A stretch of 64,000 bases of DNA from Porphyromonas crevioricanis (GCF_900167225.1 NZ_FUXH01000004.1:87437-151436), one strand, 5' to 3'; counted from the stretch's first letter, positions 27,316-36,260 are shown. Numbers and translations are program-made. The notes: generated by a model not told the origin, from the letters alone.

Positions 27316-28104
27316 TTAGATGATGAATTTCTCTTTAAGTTTTTGGAGTATAAGTTCTGCAGCCTCTTCAGGTGTAAGTTCTTCATGCAAAGTACCCATC
27401 GCTTTAGCTCCCTTGGTGAAAGCCTTCTTCACACTGGTAGGAGAACCTTTCAGGCCCAAACGCTCAGGATCCACCTGAATAGAATTGCTATCCCAAACTT
27501 CTACATCCTTCTCATAGGCCTCCATGATGCCACGCATTCTCATGTAACGAGGCTGGTTTGCAGTCGCCAAAAGAGTAAGCATACAAGGCATATCTACACT
27601 GAGGATCTCATGCCCCTCTTCTGTACTCTTGCGCACAGTAAGGGTTTTGCAGCCATCATATTCAGCTTCTTCTACATAGGTAATTTGTGGCAAATCGAGT
27701 TGTTCGGCGATTTGGGGACCAACCTGAGCCGTATCTCCATCTATAGCCTGACGACCAGCCAGGATAATATCATAGTCGATATTACGGATAGCTTGCGTGA
27801 TAGTATAACTTGTAGCCAAAGTGTCTGCACCTCCAAATTTACGGTCACTCAGCAAGATGGCTCGGTCTACACCCATTGCGTAAGCTTCACGCAATACTGC
27901 CTCAGCCTGAGGAGGTCCCATGGTAATTACTGTAACATGAGCTGCAAACTTGTCTTTCAGACGCAGGGCCTGCTCCAGGGCTCCCTTGTCATCAGGGTTC
28001 ATAATACTGGGTACACCCTCGCGAATAAGCGTTCCCTTCACCGGATCGAGTTTAATCTCTGTGGTATCGGGAACTTGCTTTATACATACTACAATCTTGA
28101 GCAT
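27316..28104 (-). CDS. etfB: electron transfer flavoprotein, beta subunit
   Basis: A 262-residue ETF beta subunit starting MLKIVVCIKQVPDTTEIKLD. It contains VITMGPPQAEAVLREAYAMGVDRAILLSD, ILAGRQAIDGDTAQVGPQIAE (nucleotide site) and YMRMRGIMEAYEKDVEVW. The family's usual length is about 250-265. Fifteen bases separate it from etfA, and it follows the acyl-CoA dehydrogenase by 12 bases, so all three are coexpressed. Confidence 0.95.
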   Translation of the reverse strand: MLKIVVCIKQVPDTTEIKLDPVKGTLIREGVPSIMNPDDKGALEQALRLKDKFAAHVTVITMGPPQAEAVLREAYAMGVDRAILLSDRKFGGADTLATSYTITQAIRNIDYDIILAGRQAIDGDTAQVGPQIAEQLDLPQITYVEEAEYDGCKTLTVRKSTEEGHEILSVDMPCMLTLLATANQPRYMRMRGIMEAYEKDVEVWDSNSIQVDPERLGLKGSPTSVKKAFTKGAKAMGTLHEELTPEEAAELILQKLKEKFII

Positions 28105-28116
28105 ATTGTGTGGCTT

Positions 28117-29256
28117 TTACTTTAAAAGGTTAGCACTAATTACCATACGCTGAACTTCGCTGGTACCTTCGTATATCTCTGTAATCTTGGCATCTCGCAT
28201 CATACGCTCTACTGGATATTCGCGAGTATAGCCATAACCTCCATGGAATTGCACGGCTTTCGTAGTCATCTCCATAGCAGTCTCTGCACAGAAAAGCTTT
28301 GCCATGGCAGCATCTACGCTATAGGGAAGCTTTTGATCTTTCTTCCAAGAAGCCTGACGCACCAACAAACGAGCAGCTTGGATACGAGTTTCGAGGTCTG
28401 CCAATTGGAACTGTGTATTCTGGAACTTAGCAATTGACTTGCCGAACTGCTTGCGTTCCTTAGTGTATTTCACAGTTTCATCCATAGCTCCCTGTGCAAT
28501 ACCCAAAGCTTGAGATGCGATCCCTACACGACCTCCATCAAGGGTCTTCATGGCAATCTTGAATCCACCTCCAACTTTACCCAAAAGATTCTCTTTGGGT
28601 ACAATACAGTTTTCCATGATCAACTCGCAGGTAGCAGATCCACGGATACCTAGTTTGAGTTCTTTTTTACCCACGCTGAAGCCTGGCATATCCTTTTCTA
28701 CAATAAAGGCAGTGATCCCCTTGGTACCCTGGCTCTTATCTGTCATAGCAAAGATGATATACACATGAGCATATTCGGCATTGGTGATAAAGATCTTGTT
28801 GCCGTTAAGCACATAATGATCACCTTCCTCTACTGCGAAAGTTTGCTGAGCAGCAGCATCCGTTCCAGCATTGGGCTCAGTAAGGCCAAAGGCTCCAATC
28901 CATTCTCCCGAGCACAACTTAGGCAGGTATTTCATCTTCTGCTCTTCAGTACCATGCTCAAAGATAGGCGCACAGCAAAGAGAGGTATGAGCAGATACTA
29001 CAACACCCGTTGTAGCACATACACGGCTCAACTCTTCTACACACATGGAGTAGATTTGGTTGGTCGCGCCAGCCCCTCCGTACTCTTTTGGGAAAGGGAT
29101 ACCCATAAGGCCTATTTCGGCCATTTTCTTTACAGTTTCAATTGGGAAGCGTTCTTGTTCATCAATCTCTGCAGCCAGAGGCTTCACTTCTTTCTCAGCG
29201 AAAGCTCTGATCATCTCGAGGAACAGCTTCTCTTGTGGTGTTTGAGAGAATTCCAT
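28117..29256 (-). CDS. short-chain acyl-CoA dehydrogenase (butyryl-CoA type)
   Basis: A 379-residue FAD enzyme, most likely reducing crotonyl-CoA to butyryl-CoA. The FAD/substrate block GAFGLTEPNAGTDAAAQQT lies near residue 125-143, FITNAEYAHVYIIFAMTD follows, and the catalytic Glu lies in the C-terminal ITEIYEGTSEVQRMVISANLLK segment (YEGTSE). FHGGYGYTREYPVERMMRD precedes it. The gene is directly upstream of etfB-etfA, as in clostridial butyrate operons. Here it would serve the last reductive step of lysine fermentation. Confidence 0.95.
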   Translation of the reverse strand: MEFSQTPQEKLFLEMIRAFAEKEVKPLAAEIDEQERFPIETVKKMAEIGLMGIPFPKEYGGAGATNQIYSMCVEELSRVCATTGVVVSAHTSLCCAPIFEHGTEEQKMKYLPKLCSGEWIGAFGLTEPNAGTDAAAQQTFAVEEGDHYVLNGNKIFITNAEYAHVYIIFAMTDKSQGTKGITAFIVEKDMPGFSVGKKELKLGIRGSATCELIMENCIVPKENLLGKVGGGFKIAMKTLDGGRVGIASQALGIAQGAMDETVKYTKERKQFGKSIAKFQNTQFQLADLETRIQAARLLVRQASWKKDQKLPYSVDAAMAKLFCAETAMEMTTKAVQFHGGYGYTREYPVERMMRDAKITEIYEGTSEVQRMVISANLLK

Positions 29257-29290
29257 ATATTATTGATAAAATGTGGTTTGAATAACAGTA

Positions 29291-29953
29291 TTACTGACGC
29301 ATGGGTTTGAGATCGGGGGCAAAGATAAGATTTGCTTCGGTAGCTGCAATCACATCCTCACGAGTAAATTCGGGATGAAGCTCTGTTACCACCAAGCCTT
29401 CTCCTTTACGCACCTCTATTACACACATTTCTGTGACGATCATATTTACTTGTCCGGCAGCCGTAAGAGGCAACGAACACTCTTTCATAATCTTGGGGTT
29501 CCCTTTGGCTGTGTGCTCCATAGCAAGGATTACTTTGCGTGTTCCCATCAACAAGTCCATGGCACCCCCCATGCCCGGGGCCATTTTTCCAGGGATTAGC
29601 CAGTTGGCCAAATCTCCTTTCTCGTCTACTTGCAAGGCCCCGAGGACACTCACATCTACGTGTCCTCCTCGGATGATAGCAAAACTCTGGGCACTATCGA
29701 AAGTTGCAGCTCTTTCGTTAGCTGTAATAGCCCCCCCTCCTGCGTTGACCCAATTGTCATCTTCCTCCCCCTCTTTGGGAGCAGGCCCCATACCAATCAT
29801 ACCATTCTCAGACTGCAACATTACCTGCACACCTGGTTCAAGGTAAGCAGGGACCATGGTCGGCAGACCGATACCAAGGTTTACGACATCACCGTCTTTG
29901 AGCTCAAGAGCCACGCGTCTGGCAATGACTTCTCTTATTTGATTTTTTTCCAT
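29291..29953 (-). CDS. butyryl-CoA:acetoacetate CoA-transferase, beta subunit
   Basis: A 220-residue AtoA/ScoB-type subunit, with NLGIGLPTMVPAYLEPGVQV, the catalytic-Glu motif QSENGMIGMGP (Glu near residue 48), FDSAQSFAIIRGGHVDVSVLG and PGKMAPGMGGAMDLL. It moves CoA from butyryl-CoA to acetoacetate (or the 3-keto intermediate of lysine breakdown), releasing butyrate. The enzyme needs an alpha subunit (AtoD/ScoA type), which is not next to it or elsewhere in this window. It lies between kamE and the acyl-CoA dehydrogenase, 52 bases after kamE. Confidence 0.93.
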   Translation of the reverse strand: MEKNQIREVIARRVALELKDGDVVNLGIGLPTMVPAYLEPGVQVMLQSENGMIGMGPAPKEGEEDDNWVNAGGGAITANERAATFDSAQSFAIIRGGHVDVSVLGALQVDEKGDLANWLIPGKMAPGMGGAMDLLMGTRKVILAMEHTAKGNPKIMKECSLPLTAAGQVNMIVTEMCVIEVRKGEGLVVTELHPEFTREDVIAATEANLIFAPDLKPMRQ

Positions 29954-30005
29954 AGTCCTGGTGATTTTATAATTATTTCGTTCGTATTACTCATAATCAA
30001 GAGGG

Positions 30006-30806
30006 TCAGTCCTCTGTTCTGGCATTAAGTCTTCGGTCTACTTCCTGTGCAATGAAAGAAGCGACATCATCAGCATAAGTATTCGCTCCAAAACCGGCAT
30101 CATAACCTAACTCTTTGGCCAACTCATAGCTAATACGAGGACCTCCACAAGCGATAATCATTTTATCTCGAAGGCCTTCAGCTTCCACCATTTCTATCAA
30201 CTCTGTGAGATTCTTGATGTGGATATCCTTTTGAGTGACAGTTTGTGATACCAACAAGGCATCAGCATTCAGTTCCAATCCTTTGGCAATGAACTCATCA
30301 TTCGGCACTTGGCTTCCCAAGTTATATGCCTCTATCATTTCATACCGCTCCAGACCATAGCGACCGGCAAACCCCTTCATGTTCATGATCGCATCGATCC
30401 CTACTGTGTGGGCATCTGTACCGGTACTGGCCCCAACAACAACCAATGGACGACCTATGTGCTCCCGGATAAATTGATCCGTTTCATCCATACTCCATTT
30501 AGTAGATTCCACCTTGGGAACATAGATAGAACTATAGTCCACGGTGTGCTGACAACTGCCATAACAATTAAAGAATGTAAACCCTTTGGTGAGCTCATGG
30601 TAATACACTACCTGAGGATTCTCTAGTCCCATCTTGCGTAGTAATTGCTTAGCCGCTTCTATGGCTTCTTCTCCTTCGGGTACAGGGAGGGTAAAACTAA
30701 GCTGTACCTTACCGTCATTCATAGTGTCGCCATAAGGCTTCACCTTGGTTAGATCCAGTGTCTGGTCGTAATCTTTTTTCTCGGTAGAATAGAGTCCTTC
30801 ACTCAT
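30006..30806 (-). CDS. kamE: lysine 5,6-aminomutase, beta (small, B12-binding) subunit
   Basis: A 266-residue subunit of the adenosylcobalamin- and PLP-dependent D-lysine/beta-lysine 5,6-aminomutase. The cobalamin-binding motif DAHTVG (D-x-H-x-x-G) lies at 131-136, and Lys144 stands where the clostridial enzyme forms its PLP aldimine. The rest of the Rossmann-like B12 domain follows (LNADALLVSQTVTQKD; MIIACGGPRISYELAKELGYD). Its ATG overlaps the kamD stop by four bases. Size and motif position separate it from the ornithine 4,5-aminomutase small subunit, which lacks this domain. Confidence 0.95.
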   Translation of the reverse strand: MSEGLYSTEKKDYDQTLDLTKVKPYGDTMNDGKVQLSFTLPVPEGEEAIEAAKQLLRKMGLENPQVVYYHELTKGFTFFNCYGSCQHTVDYSSIYVPKVESTKWSMDETDQFIREHIGRPLVVVGASTGTDAHTVGIDAIMNMKGFAGRYGLERYEMIEAYNLGSQVPNDEFIAKGLELNADALLVSQTVTQKDIHIKNLTELIEMVEAEGLRDKMIIACGGPRISYELAKELGYDAGFGANTYADDVASFIAQEVDRRLNARTED

Positions 30807-32374
30807 AGCTTGCCCTCCATATTAAAGGTCTTCATCAATTCTATTACAGGATTGTAGTGATGTGCACCTTTGATAGATACACCACTGAGTCCCTTTCCTC
30901 CGTCTTTTGGACGCTTAACATCACCGAAGATTCCCAGCTCCAAAGCAGTAAAGAGACCTTCCTCCCTGATTTGTTCAAGAAGTTCAATGGTCTTATCCAA
31001 AACTTCTCTAGCACGACTCTGTATGATACCATCTTCCTTAAAATAGACTTCTTCTCCAATATCGTGCATATTGTTGAAGATATATTGTGCATTCTCGATA
31101 GAGAGATAACGGTCACTCATGAAAGGAGTGTGAATAGCTTCGGTAGGCATCCCCAAGAGCTGCAATCCTTGGTGTGACCATATACCAATAATATTGAACA
31201 GGGCATCCTGTATATGTCCACGGAATATATTACCTGTCATAAACTTGGTGGGTGGCATATACTTCAGTGGAGCTTTAGGGAATATCTCACGAGTCATAAT
31301 TGCTTGAGCAAGTTCGTATAGGAAGCCATTCTTGAGAGTAGGATCCATTTCGAAAGCATGTCCAAGGCCCATTTGCTCTTCTGGTAAACCGGCAGCCAAA
31401 GCAAATTGCTCATTGATCAGGTCGGAAGCCAATACCGTGTGAGCTTGTTCCACAGCATCAGCTGTAGTTAGATAATTATCCTCTCCGGTATTGATGATAA
31501 CGCCGGCAAAACCGTTAATAACACGACTCATGTATTGGTCTACGAGCGTGCGCTGCATATTGATATCTCGGAAAAGAATCCCGTACAGAGCATCATTGAG
31601 CATTACATCAAGGCCTTCTAAAGCTCCCATCACAGCAATTTCTGGCATACAAAGCCCTGAGCAATAATTACAGAGCCGGATGTAACGACCAACCTCTTCG
31701 CCTACTTCATCAAGAGCTTTTCGCATAATACGGAAATTCTCCTGTGTGGCGAACGTACCACCAAACCCCTCGGTTGTCGCCCCATAGGGAACATAGTCGA
31801 GCAAACTCTGCCCCGTGGTGCGGATCACAGCTATAATATCTGCCCCTTGACGTGCTCCGGCTTGAGCCTGTATAACGTCTTCATAAATATTACCTGTGGC
31901 AACAATGATATACAAGTAAGGTTTGGATCCTTCGCCAATGGTATTGATATAATCCTCACGTCGCTTGCGGTTGGCGGCTATTCTGTCCATTCCGGCCTTG
32001 ATGAAAGGAGCCAGTACATCCGCTACCTCCTGACGAGATCTGAATTCAAAGCTTGTCAGATCTAAATCTTCCGTTGCTACAGCTTCAGCCAGTTCTTGAG
32101 GAGTCTTCCCTGTGGTCAACATGGCATTAGCTAAAAAGAACAGAGCACCATGCTCTAGCACACCCTTCTCATTCAGACTGTCTACCACACGATTAGGAAG
32201 AGGCACCTGATTTTCATCCACATTATCTATGCCTACCAAACGGCAAAGCGTGCGCTCCACGGCTACGGTGGTATATCGGTCTACAAAGCTCTGCACATCA
32301 TTGGCTATTTCTCCAGCCACATTCCGTGCATGATCTACTTTGTTGTAGTCAATACCTACTTTACTTGTTCTCAT
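30803..32374 (-). CDS. kamD: lysine 5,6-aminomutase, alpha subunit
   Basis: The 523-residue large subunit, with the TIM-barrel that holds substrate and PLP phosphate. Visible family segments include LYIIVATGNIYEDVIQAQAGARQGADIIAVIRTTGQSLLDYVPYGATTEGFGGT in the middle, YCSGLCMPEIAVMGAL, and MSDRYLSIENAQYIFNNM near the C-terminus. With KamE it moves the terminal amino group of lysine to carbon 5. It is four bases after the MutS-like gene and overlaps kamE, so subunit synthesis is coupled. Confidence 0.95.
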   Translation of the reverse strand: MRTSKVGIDYNKVDHARNVAGEIANDVQSFVDRYTTVAVERTLCRLVGIDNVDENQVPLPNRVVDSLNEKGVLEHGALFFLANAMLTTGKTPQELAEAVATEDLDLTSFEFRSRQEVADVLAPFIKAGMDRIAANRKRREDYINTIGEGSKPYLYIIVATGNIYEDVIQAQAGARQGADIIAVIRTTGQSLLDYVPYGATTEGFGGTFATQENFRIMRKALDEVGEEVGRYIRLCNYCSGLCMPEIAVMGALEGLDVMLNDALYGILFRDINMQRTLVDQYMSRVINGFAGVIINTGEDNYLTTADAVEQAHTVLASDLINEQFALAAGLPEEQMGLGHAFEMDPTLKNGFLYELAQAIMTREIFPKAPLKYMPPTKFMTGNIFRGHIQDALFNIIGIWSHQGLQLLGMPTEAIHTPFMSDRYLSIENAQYIFNNMHDIGEEVYFKEDGIIQSRAREVLDKTIELLEQIREEGLFTALELGIFGDVKRPKDGGKGLSGVSIKGAHHYNPVIELMKTFNMEGKL

Positions 32375-32377
32375 TCT

Positions 32378-33763
32378 TTATCTCTTGATATACTTTATAC
32401 TTCTGTCAATTAGATCGGGGTATACTCCCAGGATTTGAGCGATACGAATGGCCTCATGAGGAACATCCGATGTATCGGTCTCTTCCAAGCTGTAATCGAT
32501 GCAACTATTCAGTTCATTGACATGGAGAGGCAATTTTACCTTTTCTTCGACAAACCCTTTCACTCTAAGTCTGCGACAGGGAACATCAACAGAACTGTAG
32601 TGAGTCGTCACAACTGCTATAGTCTGCGAATAAGCTGTTAGTAGTTCCACCAAACCGCTTACAATCGCCTGTCCTTCTGTCGGGTTAGTGGTACGTGCCG
32701 GCTCATCTATCAGAGCTAATACACTCTCTCCTCCAGCCACCAAATGGCAAATCTCAGAAAGTCTGACCATCTCAGCTCCATAGGAAGACAATCCTTCTGT
32801 TTCATCCTGGGCATCTCCAATACATAGCATTACCTCTTTTACAGGATAGATATCGGCATCAGAAGCCGGCAAAAAGAACCCATATTGAGACATTAATTGA
32901 GCGACAGCAAGAGACCGAAGAAGGACGGATTTACCAGCCATATTAGCCCCGGTAACTAAAGCTACACCGGGGGACAATGTTATGCTTACCGGTTGAAATT
33001 TCTGCCCGCGTGTCTTTAGGATAGCTTCTACTTGAGGATGCCTTAGATTGCTATAAGATATACGGCCTTCAGTGTTTATACGAGGTCTTACATAAGACTG
33101 CGTCAGAGCCAATTTAGCCTTGGCAATGAGTAAATCGTAATAGCCCAACAAGTCAAGAGCCTCTTTCAAGGCAGGCCCCATAGGCTGGAGCATACGGCTC
33201 AACCTACGTCTGACTTTATCCTCTACCTGAGAAATCTGTATCCAAAGAGCTTCTTTTTCATCTCCTTCAGGGATATTACGGTACTGCTTACGTAACTCGG
33301 ATAATTCTATGCTATAGCTGTCGTATACCATAAAAGTGGGAATACGCTTCCCTTCGGGGTCAAGTATCTTGACTGTTTCATCCAAATTCGGTAAGAGAGG
33401 CAGCTCATGAGGTAATTGAGTTTGGATCTCAGCTACAGAAGTAGAGATGAGGGCCAAGTTTTTTATCTCAAAAAGATCTATATCCGTGAGCATCGCTCCA
33501 CTATATACGGCAGTAACTGAGCCTTCCACATCACGCAACTGCATCAAGCGTAGAGCAATCTCGGAAATAGCCTTGAGCAACTCTTTGTTTTTCATACAGT
33601 CGAGTACCAGCTCCAAACGGTTTAGGCTCTGCTCTATTTCCGTGGCAGATGTCATCATGGGTAAGTCGAGCATACAACGCCTGCCGGCTGGAGACAAAAG
33701 CTCCAGCTCTTCGGTTAAATAGCGTATACCCTTTACTGTTTTGATATGATCTCGTAACCTCAT
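32378..33763 (-). CDS. MutS-like ATPase of the aminomutase operon (KamC-like)
   Basis: A 461-residue protein with a MutS-type lever/clamp helical part (about 1-230) and a C-terminal ABC-like ATPase: Walker A GANMAGKS at 272-279, Walker B LIDEPARTTN near 353-362 and a TTHYSS switch after it. It lacks the mismatch-binding and connector domains of true MutS, so a role in DNA repair is unlikely. Shortened MutS relatives occur beside lysine and ornithine aminomutase genes and have been called KamC; their function is not established, as far as I know. Its ATG overlaps the upstream P-loop gene by four bases. Confidence 0.85.
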   Translation of the reverse strand: MRLRDHIKTVKGIRYLTEELELLSPAGRRCMLDLPMMTSATEIEQSLNRLELVLDCMKNKELLKAISEIALRLMQLRDVEGSVTAVYSGAMLTDIDLFEIKNLALISTSVAEIQTQLPHELPLLPNLDETVKILDPEGKRIPTFMVYDSYSIELSELRKQYRNIPEGDEKEALWIQISQVEDKVRRRLSRMLQPMGPALKEALDLLGYYDLLIAKAKLALTQSYVRPRINTEGRISYSNLRHPQVEAILKTRGQKFQPVSITLSPGVALVTGANMAGKSVLLRSLAVAQLMSQYGFFLPASDADIYPVKEVMLCIGDAQDETEGLSSYGAEMVRLSEICHLVAGGESVLALIDEPARTTNPTEGQAIVSGLVELLTAYSQTIAVVTTHYSSVDVPCRRLRVKGFVEEKVKLPLHVNELNSCIDYSLEETDTSDVPHEAIRIAQILGVYPDLIDRSIKYIKR

Positions 33764-34770
33764 CCCATTTGCTTTACATCATACACCGGTATTTTCAACG
33801 CAGCCTGCATTTCCTCCCTTAATCGGGTTGAATCCAAGAGGTAGCCGTCCGGAGATTGCGGATTGACTGTAAGAGCGATAAGCTTTGTAGCAAACAAAAC
33901 CCGAAGCTCTGCTCCCGAGCGCAGAAACAAATCCACAGCAGTAGGCTTGGCGAAGATACGAGTAAAGTCGCGAACTATCAGTCTACATCCGGCTGCATCC
34001 ACCCTGAGCTGTTCGAGTAACTTGTCGTTTACAGCTCCAGCGGCATAGATGGTACTGTACTGTTGCAAAATCGGTAGTTCGTCTCTCGGTATTTGTAGGG
34101 CTGTTCGTATCCCCAAGTCATGTACATAGCCGTCTTTGTCAATTCCAAACAATCCCTTTTCAAGGGGTAACAGACGTTCTACCAGATGAGGGTTTCCCGT
34201 ATCACAAAGACATATTAGGCGATACAAGGCAGCTGTTTGGCGTACCAACTCTCCTATATTCTTGGATACAGCTGCTCCTGTGGCCAATATCATAGCTTCC
34301 GAAACTGTTGGGGAAGCAAGACTCAGCCGAGAAAGAGCCCCATCTATAATGGTAAGGTCTATCCCCAAGCGAGAAGTATGGTTGATAAGTCTGCGAAGTC
34401 CAATTGTGGAAGAGGGGCCAGATATGAGCAATTTGCCTCTGTTTATCACCTTGGCAGTAATGAGTCTTCCCAAAGCTGTACGCTCATTACTCACGTCGAG
34501 TATCTCGGATGTGAGCCGTCGCTCCAAATAGTGTTTCTCTGAAGTGACAAAGTACATTCCGGCTGGCAAACTGATTTCGGGCTTATCGGTTTCTGTTACT
34601 TGATCGCGTTTTTCTCCATCTATCCCTATTGAACTTAAGCAGACAGAGAGGTCATAGCTGTTCTCCAAGCGTCCAAGCACATAATTCAGACACTCCGTTT
34701 TGCCGGCATTCTTGGACATCCCAACAATAGACACTGAACGATACTTGACCAACTCGTTTACAAACGGCAT
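33760..34770 (-). CDS. P-loop protein of the aminomutase operon (KamB-like)
   Basis: From the chosen start, 336 residues. The N-terminus carries an unusual P-loop, VGMSKNAGKTECLNY (residues 16-30, deviant KNAGKT), preceded by a beta strand as in SIMIBI-type NTPases. A second possible strand/Asp region is LGIDLTIIDGALSRLS near 145-160. I recognise no named enzyme; the same gene position is called KamB in other lysine clusters, with unknown function. The frame extends to 34839, but the promoter at 34841-34872 places the start point near 34835, supporting the start at 34770. First gene of the nine-gene operon. Confidence 0.75.
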   Translation of the reverse strand: MPFVNELVKYRSVSIVGMSKNAGKTECLNYVLGRLENSYDLSVCLSSIGIDGEKRDQVTETDKPEISLPAGMYFVTSEKHYLERRLTSEILDVSNERTALGRLITAKVINRGKLLISGPSSTIGLRRLINHTSRLGIDLTIIDGALSRLSLASPTVSEAMILATGAAVSKNIGELVRQTAALYRLICLCDTGNPHLVERLLPLEKGLFGIDKDGYVHDLGIRTALQIPRDELPILQQYSTIYAAGAVNDKLLEQLRVDAAGCRLIVRDFTRIFAKPTAVDLFLRSGAELRVLFATKLIALTVNPQSPDGYLLDSTRLREEMQAALKIPVYDVKQMG

Positions 34771-34840
34771 CTTTACCCACTTATATTTTTCGCACCAAAG
34801 GAGCCTCACCCACAAACCCAAACACTGGGCAAAAGCCACG

Positions 34841-34872
34841 CAAAGGTAAGACTTATAAGAACCTTAAACAAA
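34841..34872 (-). promoter_or_regulatory. promoter of the lysine-fermentation operon
   Basis: Minus strand TTTG (34872-34869), 20-base spacer and TACCTTTG (34848-34841) fit the consensus fully. The leader to the KamB-like ATG would be about 65 bases. Confidence 0.75.
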
Positions 34873-34998
34873 TCTTCCAGTCGACATGTTGAGCTGCCCA
34901 AAAGCGTGACTTCTTCTCTTGAAAAATCATTTTCCAAGAGAGAGAAATAGCTAAGCCTCAAAGGCCTCGCTTCCCGAGAAGAAAGGGATAAATAAAAG

Positions 34999-35031
34999 AA
35001 TCGGGCGAAAAAGATTTACTTCCGTCCGATT
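34999..35031 (-). terminator. terminator after the 35.1-kb barrel gene
   Basis: AATCGGGCG (34999-35007) pairs with CGTCCGATT (35023-35031), with one G-U pair. On the minus strand a T-rich run (CTTTTATTT) follows. It ends the minus-strand gene before the kam promoter. On the plus strand TTTTC also follows the stem. Confidence 0.65.
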
Positions 35032-35087
35032 TTTCAATTATGATGGGCCTATTGCATCAGGGATGATGTCACGACAATGCCTATTCT

Positions 35088-35708
35088 TTACAGAACAACT
35101 CCTAATGCTAACTGAGGAATTCCTATCCTATTAAAGAGGGTATTTGTATTTGAGGTGGCTCCCATTTCAAACACTCTCACACCTAACGTATAACCCAATC
35201 CGAGATAGAAATGGCCAATGTATCGACGTATTTCCGCATTGAGATTGGCTCCAAAAGCATGTTGATCTTTATTGAATGACTGGTAGGCTCCAGACAACGC
35301 CCCTTTACTGTTACCTCTGGAGAGGTAGGTATATCCCAAAGAAAGCGAAGCGTTGGCTCCCCATCCATGGAGTAATTCAGAACGCTTACAGAATGAAATA
35401 ACCGGCCCTACGAATAATTGATTGAGCTCGTGTTGTTTTGGTGTTAGGGCTGGGAACTGATCCTGCAAAGTCATTGACAAAAAAGACACCTCCACTCCGA
35501 TTTTCAAGTTGCTGTGTATCCAAGCATCAGCTGTCATTGAAGTGTTACTTACAAACGGAGTAATCAGTTTGTGGGTCATAGTCATCACGCCGATACCACC
35601 TCTGAGGTTAATATCGACATTGTTCTTTTTGGCCTCTTGTGCCCATAAAGAAGAGACCATACCAACAGACACAATCAAGAGGGATAATAGAGTAATTCTT
35701 TTTTTCAT
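35088..35708 (-). CDS. small outer-membrane beta-barrel protein, unknown
   Basis: From the Met at 35708, 206 residues: a signal peptide (MKKRITLLSLLIVSVGMVSSLWAQ) and then alternating strands such as NVDINLRGGIGVMTMTHKL, DAWIHSNLKIGVEVSFLSM, GANASLSLGYTYLS and FYLGLGYTLGVRVFEMG. The pattern fits an eight-stranded barrel. The upstream Met at 35735 adds nine residues but lies upstream of the promoter, so it is rejected. It stands alone between the kam operon and the repeat array. Function is not known. Confidence 0.72.
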   Translation of the reverse strand: MKKRITLLSLLIVSVGMVSSLWAQEAKKNNVDINLRGGIGVMTMTHKLITPFVSNTSMTADAWIHSNLKIGVEVSFLSMTLQDQFPALTPKQHELNQLFVGPVISFCKRSELLHGWGANASLSLGYTYLSRGNSKGALSGAYQSFNKDQHAFGANLNAEIRRYIGHFYLGLGYTLGVRVFEMGATSNTNTLFNRIGIPQLALGVVL

Positions 35709-35717
35709 AATGATTTT

Positions 35718-35751
35718 CAAAGATAAATTTAGCATTCACGATGTTGTCAAA
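35718..35751 (-). promoter_or_regulatory. promoter of the 35.1-kb barrel gene
   Basis: Minus strand TTTG (35751-35748), 22-base spacer, TATCTTTG (35725-35718). Only nine bases separate the box from the ATG at 35708, so the leader would be a few bases or none. Confidence 0.55.
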
Positions 35752-36066
35752 CACTCAAAGAAAAAACAGTCCAAACTTTTTTAGGAATAGATCTGTAATC
35801 TTTCTTTTTATATATCATCGGCATTTGTAGAGGCAAAGTTCGAAAAATATGTGGCAAAACAACACAAAAAGAGAAATGCACTACGTAGTAAAATTCTTTA
35901 TCGAGAATAAAGCATTCACAAGAGGCATTTTCCTGCTGTTGGCAACCAGATAGAAAGAATTTGCCGAATGGAGGTTCAAAAGATACTGAGCTAATTCACA
36001 ATCGCTCCGTATCCTTTTGTCGATTGCTCAATATCTTTTTTTCGGGAAGCACTTGATGAAGGCATC
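35752..36066. other. non-coding region before the repeat array
   Basis: AT-rich, with no ORF or RNA gene I can support. A short hairpin (CTTTAT/ATAAAG) lies near 35892-35910. The 22-bp array begins at its right end. Confidence 0.5.
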
Positions 36067-36260
36067 AAAAGCAACTAAGCTTTCGGGCAAAAGCAACTAA
36101 GCTTTCAGACAAAAGCAACTAAGCTTTCGGAGAAAAGCAATTAAGCTTTCAGACAAAAGCAACTAAGCTTTCTGAGAAAAGCAACTAAGCTTTCGAGCAA
36201 AAGCAACTAAGCTTTCGGAGAAAAGCAATTAAGCTTTTTTGGGAAAGCTTAGTTGCTTTT
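36067..36260. repeat. 22-bp tandem repeat array with terminal inverted copy
   Basis: Seven full direct copies of a 22-base unit start at 36067, 36089, 36111, 36133, 36155, 36177 and 36199, and an eighth partial copy runs 36221-36240. Each has a conserved 17-base core, AAAAGCAACTAAGCTTT (two central copies and the last have AATTAAG), and five variable bases. After GGG-type filler, 36244-36260 is an exact inverted copy of the core. The last direct and the inverted copy can form a hairpin. The period is not a multiple of three and no frame is protein-like. Confidence 0.95.

Noticed and set aside
27343..28125. 260-residue plus-strand ORF
   Set aside because: It mirrors etfB, which carries all family motifs.
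32378..33763. DNA mismatch repair protein MutS2 or MutS
   Set aside because: It lacks the mismatch-binding domain and the Smr endonuclease end, and its operon is metabolic.
36067..36260. CRISPR array
   Set aside because: The variable part is only five bases long, so there is no room for spacers, and no cas genes are present in the window.
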